Assembly: GCA_004802705.1 (NCBI GenBank)
Contig: SGPL01000148.1
Coordinates: 1-61,822 of the forward strand
DNA: 61,822 bases
From: Bondarzewia mesenterica
Taxonomy: Eukaryota > Basidiomycota > Agaricomycetes > Russulales > Bondarzewiaceae
Reading direction: 5' to 3'
How positions within the stretch are numbered: position 1 is the first letter of the stretch; each line of letters opens with the position of its first letter. A program made the position numbers and the translations under genes. Under the pieces are notes generated by a model. The model was not told the origin of the DNA. It did not search any database and worked only from the letters and a program-made list of their open reading frames with translations. Below are positions 48,956-61,263 of the stretch, one piece after another.

Positions 48956-49463
48956 TCAGATCCCAATCGCGCGTGAACCGTTGACTGCGCCCTGATACGT
49001 CGCATACGAAGGGAGGTTCGTAGTTGGGATCATGAAGTTTTGTGTATTCATCGAAATTCCCCCGGCGACGGGTTCGGAAGAAAGCTGAAGAAGTAATGAG
49101 TTAGTGAGTAAATGTGGGATGAGAAAGAGACTCCTACAACATATATTAGACGTAGTCTGGCTTCGCTTTTTTTGAGCGTTTGGCGGCACCGCGGGATCGG
49201 CCTGATCTGGATGGTGGCAAAGTATCGGAAGTACTAAGGGCTAAAGTAGCTGAAGCATTCTCTATGGTGTGCCCAATGTCGACAGGAGCCCTGTACCCAG
49301 AGATGGCCACACTCTGAGACACTGCGCTCAAAGACGCTGACAAAAACGAAAACTGTCTATTCAGACCAGTCAATAACGATTGTAATACACAGATCATAGT
49401 CACATGTATGTGAGCTCCGACCACGATAGAATTGGAAGCTTTCCGAGTCCACTGGAAAGTCAA
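48956..49463 (-). pseudogene. Left copy of a duplicated unknown gene end
   Basis: Minus-strand coding-like segment: SASLSAVSQSVAISGYRAPV, then IGHTIENASATLAL. After a possible intron it continues with PTTNLPSYATYQGAVNGSR and a stop near 48956. It is clearly related at DNA and protein level to 52506-52830 on the other side of the P450 gene. No ATG-started complete gene could be built and the 5' part present in the right copy is missing here, so it is probably a remnant or a badly split gene. No known family. Confidence 0.45.
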
Positions 49464-49478
49464 ACGGAAAATCCAAAA

Positions 49479-51707
49479 TCACTTAGCCCTGTCTTTCTCG
49501 TCCTCCGTCTGGTTGATGAGAGCCAAAGCTGTCTCCGAGCGAGGAACAAGCGAACATTTGAACCTCTTTGGTTGACTGTGTGTATGGCAAGTCATCAGCG
49601 ATTCCAACGTCAACAACAATGGCAATGCATTTGAGTAGTATTACGCACCTCACAAAGGCGCTGACAAACTCGACTTCCGGCTCAATTACGGCTCCATTTG
49701 TGTCCCTCGACTTAGAGATATTGTAAACGGAAAGGAGAGATGCGATCGTAATCCATAAACTGTCCAAGGCGAGCCATCGGCCAGGACAGATACTGCAAAA
49801 CGCACCGAGACATAATCATCAAACAGTCATCAGGTAAGTGAGAAGCCGAACTCACCGTCGTCCGAATCCAAAGACGATGTGAGGCAAGTCGTTGATCCCA
49901 AGCTCTGTATTTTTCTTCTGATCCTCAAACCGTTCCGGCCTGAACGCAAATGCGTCTGGATACTTCGCCTCGTCATGGAACATAGCCCTAAAAGGGAATC
50001 CGGTTGTCAGTGACCAGGATCAAATAAATGGTTTAATACAGGAGGAAATTGTTGCGAAAACTAACCAGACATTGGGTAAGAGCGTGGTACCCTTCGGGAT
50101 CCAGTATCCATTATACACATCGTCTTGCGTCGTCGCATGAGGAACGGCCAAAGGCGCCACTGGGTTCCAACGCAAACATTCCCAAACGACGTTCCTGACA
50201 TATGGCAGTTGTCCCGATCGCTGAATTCCGGAAGGCGATCAGGACCAACGACTCTATCAATCTCTTCCTGAGCCTTGTGCTGGACCTCGGGGTGGAGCAG
50301 CATGGTCAAGAAGAATGTCATCAATGTAGCGACGGTCTATCAACCCATCCACTATGAAAACCAGATTGATGTGAAAATAAGCAAAGAAGCTCACGGTGTC
50401 AGCACCAGCTAGTGCGACATTGGTCATTGGATGAGATCGCAAGGACTAATTACTAAAGAGATTCAGAATTTACCTGCGTAAGAAATGGCGGCGATGTTCT
50501 TGATGAGAGTGATGTCCACTTCCTTGGAATCGTTCGAGCTCCCGAGTTCGATCGTCATGACGGAGGGCTCTACGATACCTGAAGCCTGAAGGCAAGGTAA
50601 CTTCGCGTGAGTCGGTGGCTTTCCTGAATAGATACGTATTCCTACCATTTGCGCCTTGACCACCTTATAAGGCTCATCGAGCATTGCTTGCGAATCCTTC
50701 ATCCATTTTTTTCCCTGCCTCTTGAATTCAGCGCCAGGGAACCACTGTGGAACATACTTCACTGTGTTGTCAGAATCAAGTGTCAATAGTCTTGTTGAGA
50801 GGGTCGAGGGCATTGACTCACGGATTGGGATATAGTCGACCAAGTACGTCCCGAATATACTAGCTTTGATTAAGTTAGACATAGCCCTTTCGGCCAGAAT
50901 CACGAAGATATCGCCTTCTTCTGCGACATCATGGCCATAGGAAATCTTCATGACTAGAGCCGCCGCACTCCTGCACATGCAGAAAGACGTCTATGAGCCA
51001 ACGAAGATGCATTTAAGATCAAACCTGAAGCGGTACCTGCGTGCGTGATGATAATAGTTCTCGGGGCTCCGAAGCAAGTTGCGGAGGAGCGCGTGAGCCT
51101 CCCTGATCTGGATCGGTTCATAACGGGGAGTAGCGCGCGCGTGGAAGTGCTTCTGAAAAACGCCTCGGTGCTTCCTCCATGAATTGCCGTAGGGCATTCC
51201 CGCGAAAGACCAGGTCCATCCCATCCTGTGCAGACATTCACAGGGGTGTCAGAATAATCAGAACGTCTAGCACCAGCACCCACTTACACATCGCGAACCA
51301 TGGCTCTCTCAGGCCTGGACGAGTAGATGGCACCACGCTTGTCGAGCAAGTCGTCCGCCACTTTTGCTGAGTTCAGGACCATGATAGAGTTCCCAAATGC
51401 ACGCATGTAGATGATGTCACCTGCATCCAGCACAGCACGATGCAACGGCAAGAAACGAACGTCAATACGAATCGGCATGCAAATGTGATGCAGGATAATA
51501 CCATAGAGGTTTCGCCACTTCGCATAAGTGCGCCAAGGATGCGTTTTAGGCATGACGGGTTGCTAGGCCGAACCAAGATGATTTGGGCCCGGGCGGGAGT
51601 GGAGGACGACGAGCTCTGCGAGTTAGTATGCCCAACAATGCTATCGATAGGGCTGCCACTACGGCGATGGTCGGGAGACCAAGGTTTAACAAGTCTACGT
51701 CAAGCAT
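49479..51707 (-). CDS. Cytochrome P450 monooxygenase
   Basis: Heme-thiolate monooxygenase anchored in the ER membrane by an N-terminal helix ([18 protein letters not shown]) followed by the proline hinge [10 protein letters not shown]. About eleven exons from ATG 51707. Later motifs: [44 protein letters not shown]-helix [15 protein letters not shown]-helix region [15 protein letters not shown] with ExxR (ECLR), PERF in [10 protein letters not shown], heme loop [14 protein letters not shown] with the Cys ligand, and C-terminus [16 protein letters not shown]. This set is typical of the large basidiomycete clans often annotated as O-methylsterigmatocystin oxidoreductase-like. Two single-base frame breaks: near 51550-51560, before MPKTHPW, and near 50204-50210 (AACTGCC where AACCTGCC is expected). 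They may be sequencing errors, or the gene may be a young pseudogene. Substrate unknown. Confidence 0.85.
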
Positions 51708-52505
51708 CCTGCCAACCTTAGACGATAAGAGAAGTAATCTGCACTGTTGTGGGGGCCAAAGCAGGGTACAGAAGAGGCTTTATACACCATCTTCCAAACA
51801 CGACTTGCCGACCTTCCACGGAATTGACCGGATTATCATATCTCATAGTCATCTGTATCGCCGTCATGAGAAGTCATGAGATCAATAGACATCTGTGAAA
51901 GTTATGCAACTTCTACTTATATCGTGCGAACGACATTGCTATCAGGCTTCTCGAAGCCTATAAGGTTCATTCATTTCCGAATTACGCGACAGACGTGGCA
52001 TAAAGTTGACAGTCGAAGCAGATCCGGGTCCCGAGGTGCACCAGCGAGCGTCACTGCTGATCTGTGGAATATGTGAATGGTATCCTTTAGCGAAGGACAC
52101 ACCAGTATATTTATGACCATTCTCACAGGCGAGTTCCTAAACCTGTGTGCAGTCGCGTCCGAAAAAACAGTTGTTAGATGATGGAGAAAAGGTAAGCTGT
52201 TCAATATTCGTATCCGAAGTCAATTCAGCTAGGCCTCTCCAAGAAGACACCATCAACTGTGGAGATCTTCGCCTCTTCAGGTGTTATGATATGCTCGACG
52301 GCAACACGAGTGGTGGTATTGCCTCCCGGTCTTATTCAGAGCGCGTCGTAAGTATAGCATACGCAGGGGCAAAGGTGCCGCCTGATGACTAGATAAAGTG
52401 TGGCAAAAAGGAACACACCAGTAGATCGAGGAAACGACTAATACGTTGGACGCAGAGTACGACGAATATGCGGGTATAGATCCTCGGAATGCATGTTGAG
52501 AAGTC
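51708..52505. other. Intergenic upstream of the P450
   Basis: Probable P450 promoter and 3' flank of the right duplicated copy. Short open frames only; no motif, repeat or RNA gene recognised. Confidence 0.4.
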
Positions 52506-53397
52506 CTAAAATCGAATCCGTGAGCGACAAGGATGGGCTCGAGCCCTCGATGCTGGATCAGAAAGATAAATGTCGTAGAACAGTGTCACTGCACCCTGAT
52601 GATTGGTTTCAGGTTCAGCACTTGGCATTAACGTGTGCTGCGGGGAGATGAAAGGCAACGCGGATTGCGAGAGCGGTGGATACATAGAAGGTTGCGTAGC
52701 ATCGAGAAGGTTGAACGCCAGAGTAGATGAAGTATTCTCCATGGTGCGCCCAACATTCGCAGGAGCTCTGTAACCAGAATCCATGGCCATGCTCTGAAAC
52801 TCTGAGCGCAAAGACGCTAACATGTTCGACGAAACGAATGAATCGGGAAACCAAGGGAAGATTCACGGTTATATTCCGACGGGCTATCGGAGTACGACGA
52901 GTTTGTGGCAGTGGATACAAAATCGGAACACAACGTACTTATGCTCATAAGGCCCGTAGTTGAATTCGTCAGTGACGACAAAGAGCTCGCGCACGTTTCT
53001 GAGCTCGGGCTCGAGCTCATTAACGTAGTTCTTGAAGTGATCCGGAGAAAGGCCATCATCGAAGGAAAATTCAAAAGATGAGAAACGTGAAAGCTCCTTC
53101 AGGATAAGTACTTGACAAATGGTCACGAGTCTTAAGATCATCCATCGCACTAGGATAAAGAGCTCTGGAGAGCGAGGGATTCTTCCGAATGCCGCACTGA
53201 CAATCTGTTGATGCACCGAAGACAGATATATACCAAAGTCCATGGGGCCTGTTTGGACTTTGCGCAGTATGTCCACCACGCGATCCTGGCCTTCGCCTAG
53301 CAGCCGACTCGCATGGCCTCTGAACACCAGGAAAGCAATCACCTCGCGAGGAAAGAATGTCTTCACCCCCAGCTCAGCATGTCGAGGATTGGTTGAA
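52506..53397 (-). CDS. Unknown protein, right copy of the duplicated pair
   Basis: Not recognised. Minus-strand exons read RHAELGVKTFFPREVIAFLV, QDRVVDILRKVQTGPMDFGI and SSVHQQI, then a hydrophobic stretch RWMILRLVTICQVLILKEL that could be a membrane segment. Next come FSFDDGLSPDHFKNYVNEL and LRNVRELFVVTDEFNYGPYE. After an intron comes SLRSEFQSMAMDSGYRAPAN, then MENTSSTLAFNLLDATQP, ending near 52506. The last exon is homologous to the left copy at 48956-49463. The start codon was not identified, and the 5' limit given is where the open frame begins to look coding. Confidence 0.4.
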
Positions 53398-53499
53398 CGG
53401 TCACCGGTGAACGGTGCTCAAGCACTCGGTGTGGTATCGGAGCGGGACGACGTCTCGCGAGACGAAGTTCAACCGCTAGAATACAGCAAGAGCGCTTGA

Positions 53500-54837
53500 A
53501 CGTGAACGTTTCTCCGACAAACTGATTCAACAGACCTTCAAAGCTTCGAGTTCACCTTCAGGCCTCACGGAAATGACAGAACTTCCACAATGCGCGTCAA
53601 CCTGCCCTAAAATGTGACATGGTCCGTGCGCACATCAAATCCTACAAATACCTCCCATCAACCATCTTATTTCCTCATACTTACCTTGAAGGCACAGGCC
53701 CCTTCATGTACCTGGGTTTGTGGGCCATGGGGACCTTCCATAGCACGGCGACCCTGTCCCCAGAGGGTCCCTGTGGTTTGTATGTGCCTTTGCGTGCATG
53801 CACTTTCTAAATATTTTGCTCGTCCCATTTCGGCCTTCTTGGCTGGGTGGGCCTCTTATTTTTTGTCCCTTCGCTGTCCTAACCCTAACCTCAATTCAAT
53901 ACAACGACTACAAAGGTCTACCAACCGATCGTAGTCCTATCTAGTGATCTACTTGTACACTACTGTTAAAATAAATGTCTTTGAATCGTCGCCCGCTAAC
54001 TGACTGTCTCCGAGAGACCTGTACGTCAATGTTTGCAGTCCTGAGGCCTGCGGGCAATGACATTGTGGACGACAGGCTCAACCTTTATAATATTTACGAT
54101 TAACGGTCCTTCGTGACTCTAGCATACGCGGCACTTGATTCTTGATTTGCTTCATCGAACAGCAACCACGTCCCAGTATAGTCAAGATATAAGCCATGAG
54201 CAGAAGAAGAAAGAAAAAATAAGATAAACCGGCAGGCCGCAGCACGAGATGTGAATGTAAATGCAAGAGCAACGCTGCACGGACGAGGGTATCAACGATA
54301 TGTGGCTCGTTAGCGCGCAGGCGGTGGAGGGAGGCAAGACCGGAGTCAAAGCCAGCAAGCCAGCACCGTGGATGATGCAAGCTCCCGAGAACCCAGGCAG
54401 CAAGCACGCAAGAAAGGAAGAAAGGTAACGTCAGTCGATGGACGTGCAGGATATGAGTAGATGAAAATGGTAGATGATGAGAAAGAGAATGAGTAGAGGG
54501 AGGGGAGATTTTGCACCGCAGAATCCCGCTCGGAACACCGCATCGACAGTGTGGACGCAAGAAACGAGAAACCGCTATGACCGGCACCGGCACCGATGAG
54601 CCATACAAATGAATAAAACATATGTCGGAAAACCCACGGATAAATACGGAGTTCCAGTAGGGCGAGAGGGGAGGACACAATCACAGAGGAAACACAGGAT
54701 ACAGAAACGTTTTGTACGGTATGGAGACGAGAAGGGTGGAGACAGGAATATGAGACACGAGAATTCGATACATTCAAAAGTTCCTCGCAGTGTCAACCGG
54801 GACGGCGCGTATAATACGTTGTGCGCAAATGCCCGGT
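53500..54837. other. Region without a recognisable gene
   Basis: Contains two adjacent CCCTAA-type words (CCTAACCCTAACC near 53878), too few for a telomeric tract, and an imperfect inverted repeat around 53700-53775. The part near 54800 is the 3' flank of the next gene. Open frames on both strands are motif-free. Confidence 0.45.
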
Positions 54838-57047
54838 TTAAATCCCGCCATATGCGTCTTCCTCGTCATAGATAGCACTGTACATCGTGTCCGGCCTCTT
54901 CTCCGTCTGGATCTGAGTGCCCTCAGCCCTGATATCGCGGCGCGGCGCCTCTGCGGGCTGAATCTCCGGTTGCGGGGCTTGAACGGGTACAGCTGTAGCG
55001 AGCGGGCTGCTCTTGTTCAAGACAGCCACGGGGGGCGGGGCGCGCACGTCCCCGAACTGAGTGCGGAACGGAGACGGCGACGAGCGCGCGCTGACGGGGA
55101 GCGGGAAATCGTACGACACGGGCGAGAACGACCGGTTCTGGAGCGCAATCTCGGGCAAAACGGGAGGGGTCGAGTCAATCCTAGCGTGGTGCAGAGCAGC
55201 GGGGGGAGCGGGGAACTCGAGCTCCTGCGCGTCGGCTTCCATGTCAGCGTCAGTGATATTGGCGGAGACACGAGCCGCAGCGGCATTGCCGTTGTCTTCT
55301 TTGGTAGGAACGGGAGGGCCAGCAACAGATGTGTCGGAGTCGCGAAGGGTGAGACCGATTGAGTAGAGGGTGTGAGGGCACGCTGTTGCCCAAGTGAAGC
55401 CTGCTGAGCGGCCATGACATTATCCGATCCGGTGCTGAAACCTGGGGACGGAGCGATAGCTGTATCTGAGGTCACCGCGGTACCAGGGTAAGGCAAATTG
55501 CTCTCTTCGTTGACCGGCCCAAGAGCGAGGGAACCAGGAGCGGGAGCACCGAGTTTGCGTGAGATCTCTTCGTACTGCGCAGCCTGGAAAGGCGTCACGC
55601 TCGATCGGCTCAAATCAACGTAGTGAGGGTCCTCGGTATCATAGCCAGTAGTTCCCGGGGACATGGGGGATACAGGACTGAACGGTGCACCGCCGACGGA
55701 GTTTTGACGCGTAACGTAAGAAGTCGATGATTGCCTCATGAAAGCGGCCTGCGGTGGGGCAGGGTCCGCGTAGGGAGCGCCAGAGCTGTAAGGAGAGCCA
55801 ATGCTCCTGACAGGAGAAGCCATGGGCGTGTCGTATGGTGTAATGAAAGGATTCGCAGAGGTAGCCGTGGGAGGTGGAGACATAGGCGACACAATTTCTC
55901 CCGGAGAGAACGACTGGTGTCCTGAGTTCCCAGCGGGTCCGTATCCACCATACATGTTGCCGCCGGCACCTGGCATACCCATCGCACCATAGTTTCCGTA
56001 ATCCCCGAAGTAGGCTGACGTTGTAACATGGCCGGAGATGCGTTGGTCAATTTGCGCTCAATCATGGTCGGGGGACGAGGGGAACCAGTACCCCCGGCAC
56101 CACGATTGTAAGTCAAAGCACGGCTCGGGGGAATGATGTCGTCGTTAAGCATGGTCGACTGACGGCGGACATCGTCCGCGTTCCACGATATTTCAGCCTG
56201 GTTGTCGTTACCGTTGCGGCTTTTCCTCTATGGAATTCTAGATCAGGCGACAGTTCTATAGGTATACTTACCAAAAGTCCACCCACCAAAAAGTAGACTA
56301 CCGCTGCGACAATACCGATGGTACCAATGATAGCAGCAACGACTCCACCAACAATCGCACCGGTACTGGTGGCGGACGAAGGTGTGGACGTAGACGACGC
56401 GCTCGCGGCAGCAGAGGAAACTGCAACTGTCGAACCACCTATAGTATGGACAACTGTAGTCCAAGTTGCCGTCTGAGTAACTGCTGCTTGGGTTGTGGCC
56501 ACGGCTGCAACCTGTGCGCCTAAGATGTCAAAAAACTATAAATAGAATAAAAAAGAGAAAACAGACGTGGGAAGACGACGAAATGGTGGCGGCGGTGGTG
56601 GCCGTGGTGGTGGTGGTGGTGGCGGCGGCGGCGGCAGCAGCACTGGTGGAGGAGGTGCTTTGCGTAGAGCTGGTAGTAACGACCTGAGAAGAAGAGGTTG
56701 TGGTAGATGTAGTCAACACCGCAGCAATGGAGGGACTACTGCTCGAAGTGGTGGCGATCGTGGTCGGAGCAGCTTGAACCGGGGTAGTAGCTGGAACAAA
56801 ATGAGAGGTGATACATGCAGTGAAGAAACAAGGACGAACACGTGCTGGACTGGACGAGAACACTGCTAGAGCTGGGTGCGGTAGTCGAAATAGGTTGGAT
56901 AGAAGGAATTACTAGAGATGCCGTGACACCCGAGTCGGGGTATATCGCGGTGGGACTGAACCTAGCATCCAAAGTATGGACAAGAGGAGATCTCCTGTTC
57001 AGTTGACGATGGAGAGCGCGTCTCTTTTGTCTGAGTTCTTCGGACAT
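54838..57047 (-). CDS. Single-pass membrane protein with Ser/Thr-rich ectodomain and long cytoplasmic tail
   Basis: Probable plasma-membrane or cell-wall-stress-type protein. Start MSEELRQKRRALHRQLNRR at 57047. A Ser/Thr/Ala-rich region follows, with trinucleotide-repeat-encoded poly-Thr and poly-Ala, then the segment STGAIVGGVVAAIIGTIGIV running into AAVVYFLVGGLL (one membrane helix). The cytoplasmic part is about 400 residues of disordered Pro/Ser/Gly-rich sequence, including AEISWNADDVRRQSTML, DDIIPPSRALTYNRG and DTEDPHYVDLSRSSVTPFQA, ending in SAIYDEEDAYGGI. The GAIVGG-type helix followed by a basic juxtamembrane stretch resembles SKG6/AXL2-like transmembrane proteins. No signal peptide was seen. 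One base is missing near 55368-55370 (after RALTP), where the frame changes to LTLRDSDTSVAG. Confidence 0.7.
56583..56660. repeat. Trinucleotide microsatellite (GGT/GGC)n in coding sequence
   Basis: Imperfect GGT/GGC/GTG run on the plus strand encodes the poly-Thr/poly-Ala tract on the minus strand. Its length can change without shifting the frame. Confidence 0.8.
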
Positions 57048-57594
57048 TGTGAAGTTGGGAAATTTTGTGCGATAGAAGCGAAAAACGAAGGTGGTTGAAA
57101 AGAGTGAAAGTGCGAATGAATGGCGTGTAGGGCGGGCGTCGGGGTAACGGGAAGGAGGGGGACGACTTCCTCGACGGCTGCAGCTAAGAGTCGTGTCGTT
57201 TGAAGAGACCTTTGTGATAGGAACGCTCGGCAGAAGAAGGGAGTGTCACGCATATCACGTGATACTCTTGTGACAGGAACGACTCACGGTGGCACGCGCG
57301 TTGGTGTCTGGTTCGGTCTTCCGTCCAGTTACTCTTCGACGTGGTTCATCAACATCATGAGTCGAGCTCGGTGCAAGGACCCACAGTATTCTTGCCGCAT
57401 CAGCATGCCAGCCCCTCTTGACTTCCAAAGTCTCATGGACAAATGAATCCATCATCTTCCAAGCAACGTATGTAAACTCACATGTCACCTGGCGTCAACC
57501 TTCTGTCTGTCGCAATGGCGACAGACGCACGCCCTGGCCCCAGATTCATGTTTCGACCTTCGAGTTCCACCATCTCTACACCGACCTGCACTGC

Positions 57595-58553
57595 ATGCTG
57601 GCTACCTTCTCTTGCCATGCATTGCTCCTCCTCTTTGTTTGGAGCCTCCAACTTAGCACGGAATCAGCACGCGCACAAGTGGTGGTGACCATTGAGAACA
57701 CTGATCCGCAGATCACCTACCTTCCATCAGTCTGTAACTCGACAGACAGCGGTACAACCTCCTCAGTTTGTGATGGTTTGTGGTACGTCCTTCAATTATG
57801 ATCGACGCCTTTCCCTTTGCTCAGTTTCTCGTTTGATCACCGGCCTCCTCTTGCAGGCAAATCCTTCCATTGTCGGGCGCTTCCAGCGGCTCCGTCACGT
57901 CTACCTACGGACCAAGTCCCGCCACAGATAACATAATACCCCAGTTCTTTCTCGTTCTGCGTGGCATTTCATTCCTCCTCCGGACCTCCTCCAGCTCGAA
58001 TGCGACAGCGAATATCACACTCACCGCGAGCCCCTCTCGGATCGACATCAGCACGGTCGTCAACACCTCCATTGGGAGCGTGTCTGCAGTCGATCTGCCT
58101 GCTGACCAAGACATAACTCTGGCTGTCACTTATATCCCGAGTGCAAACGGCGTCGTGACGCGATTGGATATCGATTCCGTCACCGTTACAGCCGCTGATA
58201 GCAAGTGAGTGCTTTGTCTTTTGGACGTGTCTGTCACTTCAATTAAATCTTTCGTTAGCGGCACCACTCTGTCTTCTACACCCTCTCCAACCTCCAGCGT
58301 CCTTCCCTCCTTCGTGTTTCCTACATCCACTGGCACACCCAGACCCACCCGCCGCGGATCTTCGCTCGCACAACCGAAGGGCACCATCATAGCAGAATCG
58401 CTTGCAGGTTTCTTCGGAGTCATCATTATCATCGTGGGTATCATCTCGTGTATTCGTTGGAGGAGAGGACGGTGGAAACTTGGTTCGGATGGCGTGGAGA
58501 TGGCCGTGCGCAAGGGGAAGGCGAGAGCGGGGCCGCAGCCGGAACCAGGGTAA
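57595..58553 (+). CDS. Secreted/type I membrane protein with signal peptide
   Basis: Exons 57595-57782, 57857-58204 and 58259-58553. Signal peptide MLATFSCHALLLLFVWSLQL then STESARA, before mature QVVVTIENTDPQITYLPS. The extracellular domain of about 170 residues has beta-rich, Asn-glycosylation-like sites (NSTD, NATANIT, NTS), followed by a Ser/Thr/Pro stalk (SSTPSPTSSVLPSFV). One membrane helix, SLAGFFGVIIIIVGIISCI, is followed by a short basic tail (RWRRGRWKLG). This matches the common basidiomycete family of surface proteins with a galactose-binding-like or Ig-like ectodomain; function unknown. The gene is divergent from the other membrane protein, with about 550 bp between starts. No frame correction needed. 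Confidence 0.75.
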
Positions 58554-59114
58554 TTCAGGGTCTGAACTTTATATATATATATCTCACAGGGATATTCACA
58601 GTCGTATGGTACTGTACAGCTATAGTCTTTCTATCTTAATGCTGGGATCCTATTGACTCGGATTACTATGCGAAGATCCTCATTCCTCATGTTGGGAAAT
58701 ATGTATGGTGTTGATCTTATACCAGGTCCTGCATTCACTACACAGACATTGCAATCTACCATTATTTATTCTGGCACCACAATTTTCCGTAATTCCCACT
58801 GTGTGATCCGTAACGAAGAGGATGAAGTTCTGCACGGACCGTCCGAGTGTGCAAAGTATGCCGCGGCATTGGATATAGATTATTACGTAATTGCCCTTCG
58901 TGACGCCGAGGACCCTCACGGTTATCAGTAAGCTGAGTTGTGGTCACATCTTCATTCGTCCGCGTTTTCCATTCCTCTCCTAGTCTTCATATCTTTTTGC
59001 TAGCTTGCGAGCGGCAGTCATCCATCGTTTACAGGGTAAGCACAGTGAAACCATCACCGTGGTCGCGCAGGACCGATTAAATCTATCAGATACGGAGTAT
59101 AAAGCACGAGATCG
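58554..59114. other. Intergenic upstream of the zinc-finger gene
   Basis: Contains TATATATATAT at 58571-58581 and an open frame (58677-58931) with no known motif that may be 5' UTR or a small unrecognised gene. Intron-like signals near 59035 suggest a spliced leader. Confidence 0.35.
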
Positions 59115-61024
59115 ATGCCTATGGCGTTCTTGCCACCAGCCGAGGCGATGATGACGAACAGAAATTCTCCTTGCTTGGATAACTTTTGCCCCGAGATACC
59201 CGCAACTCCGTGCTCTGAATGTGTCGTCGACTGTCAAGACGCGTCGTGTGTAGGTCGTTGCACGGAGCAGTGCGTCATTGTCGCCTGTGACGACCCCAAT
59301 CATAACGGTATGCCTTGCATGGGCGATGGCTGCGATGCCAATTTCAATGGTGCCTTCGGTTGTGGCGTCGTGAGTTCATCTCTCTCTTCAATCGATAAAG
59401 GTAATTCAAAAGAAACATGCTTTTCAGGCTGACTGCCAACACATTCATCCTCCGATACTTCACCCAGACCACCCGTATTCTTGGGATGAAAGCCTAGAAG
59501 CCTTTCTCTGTTCTTGTGGGGATATCTTCGCGACGGATGAGCCAAATATCTATAACTCTACGGTGGACAGTCATCATCATCAAGCATATCCTTCGCCGGC
59601 CCTTTCGACGCCCTCAAGCTCCTCTTACGCATCTTCATACCCATCTGTCTTGCCCTCCTCCCCTTCGACCTTCCATCAGATCTCCCAGTTTCAATCTCCT
59701 ACGCAACATCCTGCCGTCCAGTCGAACGTAATGACATGTATGTGGAACGACTGCCACGCATCGTTTTCTCAGCTTTCGGAGCTTGTGGACCACGTGAACT
59801 CGCAGCATCTGCGCATCCCGACGGATGCCCAGTCTATCGGCACATCATCATCATCCACTGTAGAGTCAAATCAAAGCAGCGGCGCAGGGCTCTCGTGCCG
59901 ATGGAACGATTGCCATGATTATCCCTCAGCGCAAGCCATTCCAGGGTCCTCGTCAGGAACGTCCCTCGACGAAGCCCTCGGCGTGCTCGTGAACCATCTC
60001 CTTCACGACCATCTCGGCTTGCAACAGCCCCTCCCGCCTGCCCGCATGTCACCTTCGTCCCTCCTCCAAAATTACTTCCAGGAACAGTCTGCTGCTCAAA
60101 ACCACCTGCCTACCTCCCCGAAAACATCACACCCCTCCCTACCTGTCGCTCCTGTCTCCGCATTACATTCGCCTCATGCGGATGAATGCGAGGTGTGTGC
60201 GAGCGCGACGCACGCATGCCATTGGGTGAACTGTAAGGCGGTTTTCGATACCGTGGACGAGCTGACGGCGCACATCAATGCCTCACACGTAGGCAGCGGG
60301 AGAGCGCACTATGATTGCTACTGGGAAGGATGCCCTCGCAATGGAGAAAAAGGTTTCTCGAGCAAGCAGAAGATCTGTCGGCACGTCCAGGTAAAACGCT
60401 CCTTTCGCCGATTTGAGTATGAATCTGAACTCACCCGTCATTCTGTGTAGAGTCACACAGGACACAGACCGTTCCAATGCACGGTATGCAAGCAGTCGTT
60501 CTCTGAAGCGGCTACGCTGCAACAGCACATGCGCCGCCACACGCAAGAAAGTACGGAAATTTTTCTCGATTCACTCCAAGGTTGCTTATCTCACGAAATT
60601 TTGTCTTCTCACACAGAGCCGTATCTATGCGACCATCCAGGCTGTGGCAAAGCGTTCGCGATCGCCGGCGCGTTGACGATACACAAGCGGACGCACAACG
60701 GGCACAAGCCGTTCAAGTGCACGTACTGCGATAGGTGCGATTTCGCGTCGACGGCTCTTTTCTTCCTCCGTGTGGCTCACAATTCTTTTGACCACAGAGC
60801 ATTTTCGGAATCTTCGAACCTCTCCAAACACGTACGATTCGTCTGACCTATGATTTTTCATTAGCTGATGATGCTGACCTTGTGGTGGCTTGCAGCTGCG
60901 CACGCACACCGGCGTGCGCCCTTACAGTTGTGCTGAAGTCGGATGCGCCAAGTCGTTTTCCCGCCCTGATCAATTGGCGAGGCATATGAGGGTGCACCGA
61001 AAGCACGCCGCACAGTCGGGCTGA
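59115..61024 (+). CDS. Zap1/ZafA-like C2H2 zinc-responsive transcription factor
   Basis: Nuclear C2H2 regulator; in ascomycete yeasts this family activates zinc-uptake genes under zinc limitation. About six exons. The N-terminal part is Cys-rich (PCSECVVDCQDASCVGRC, then CTEQC and GDGCDANF), a possible zinc-sensing region. A His/Ser-rich stretch and two atypical fingers follow: TCMWNDCHASFSQLSELVDH and SCRWNDCHDY...LLHDH. The C-terminal array is CHWVNCKAVFDTVDELTAHI, CYWEGCPRNGEKGFSSKQK, CTVCKQSFSEAATLQQHM, CDHPGCGKAFAIAGALTIH, CTYCDRAFSESSNLSKHLR and CAEVGCAKSFSRPDQLARHM. The order, the WxxC finger type and the NLSKH finger match the Zap1 C-terminus. All splices stay in frame. Zinc regulation is inferred from the family. 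Confidence 0.82.
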
Positions 61025-61263
61025 TCGTCTTAATAGTGAACCATGAACCACCAGACGCGGTTTTATGTCTAGAGCACGATGGTTTTTTCAGTCGGCACAT
61101 TTTCGCCGGCTCGAGCTTTTATAACTTTATGATGTATTTGTAAAGTTAGACAGAACACGATGCGGTGTATGAAAATAAGAAAGCGAACGCGTGTCCGAAG
61201 ATGAGAGAGAGAGAGACTGGATCAGTACAAGAGACGGTGTTACATGTTAGTGGCTACAATTGG

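Noticed and set aside
53870..53895. Telomere-like CCCTAA words
   Set aside because: Only about two copies; no tract and genes on both sides.
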